A stretch of 54,494 bases of DNA. Source: Acinetobacter sp. UBA801 (GTDB lineage: Bacteria; Pseudomonadota; Gammaproteobacteria; Pseudomonadales; Moraxellaceae). This document shows positions 54,451-54,494 of the stretch, piece after piece. The stretch covers positions 1-54,494 of the forward strand of contig DBIN01000060.1 of assembly GCA_002296655.1 (NCBI GenBank), read 5' to 3'. Position 1 is the stretch's first letter. Each line of letters starts with the position of its first letter. Made by a program: the position numbers and the translations under genes. The notes under the pieces are model-generated. The model saw nothing but the letters and a program-made list of their open reading frames with translations. It searched no databases and had not been told where the DNA came from.

Positions 54451-54494
54451 ACGAAAGATTGACGATTGGTAAGAATCCACAACAAGTTGTTCTT
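54451..54494 (+). other. start of the 16S-23S internal spacer
   Basis: Forty-four bases remain after the 16S 3' end (ACGAAAGATTGACG...). No tRNA is contained; the spacer tRNA genes expected in such operons would lie beyond the window. Confidence 0.7.

Overview
The window is chromosomal DNA of an Acinetobacter species (Gammaproteobacteria, Moraxellaceae). The evidence is the complete 16S rRNA gene at the right edge, AT-rich coding sequence, an iscR-iscS-iscU-iscA-hscB-hscA-fdx cluster, a membrane adenylate cyclase of the CavA type, and gene neighbourhoods such as metZ-ybaB-recR and rnd-ycgL. The species cannot be fixed from the sequence alone.

Region 1 (1-7040) is the right end of a prophage. 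A truncated tail-associated gene, a small tail-module gene, two small membrane proteins (holin candidates) and an N-acetylmuramidase endolysin form the late and lysis block. Beyond the bidirectional terminator at 2011-2029 lie cargo genes: a hypothetical protein, a UmuC-type polymerase with a UmuD-like protein that carries an extra N-terminal domain, a small membrane protein, a two-gene Panacea-domain plus three-helix membrane protein cassette (5191-6512, a probable toxin-antitoxin or phage-defence pair), and a secreted Excalibur-type protein. A repeat-rich stretch (6896-7049) with ATGCAA motifs in 10-bp phase runs into the first host gene and is the best candidate for the attachment region.

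Region 2 (7041-13613) holds an MFS transporter, an amidase, a MASE1-GGDEF diguanylate cyclase, a small secreted protein with a CRP/Vfr-like site upstream, a pile-up of insertion-sequence fragments (12297-12895), and a small gene whose stop codon is completed by a 99-bp MITE. A second copy of the MITE lies at 32314-32414.

Region 3 (13614-33300) contains mfd, a HIT protein, the adenylate cyclase, the complete isc cluster on the minus strand with a recognisable IscR-type promoter site and two long hairpins that split the operon, an SCP2/UbiJ-like protein, a phasin, hupB, ppiD, a DUF2797 protein, a YidB-like protein, a porin, a HinT-like protein and a YARHG-type secreted protein.

Region 4 (33300-52913) carries a 3-hydroxyisobutyrate dehydrogenase-like enzyme next to a PhaC-like hydrolase, metZ, ybaB-recR, rnd, a ycgL-membrane-MoxR-VWA operon, a stand-alone trpB, CBS, DUF2750 and Sel1-like proteins, a pair of M16 peptidases (one catalytic, one without the zinc motif), ftsY, two tandem nitroreductase-family genes and a DUF2057 protein. 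The window ends with an rrn promoter, 16S rRNA and the first 44 bases of the spacer.

The most promising candidates for something undescribed are the Panacea/membrane cassette, the UmuD-like protein with its predicted DNA-binding N-terminus, the TA-targeting MITE that rewrites a gene end, and the phased repeats at the prophage boundary.
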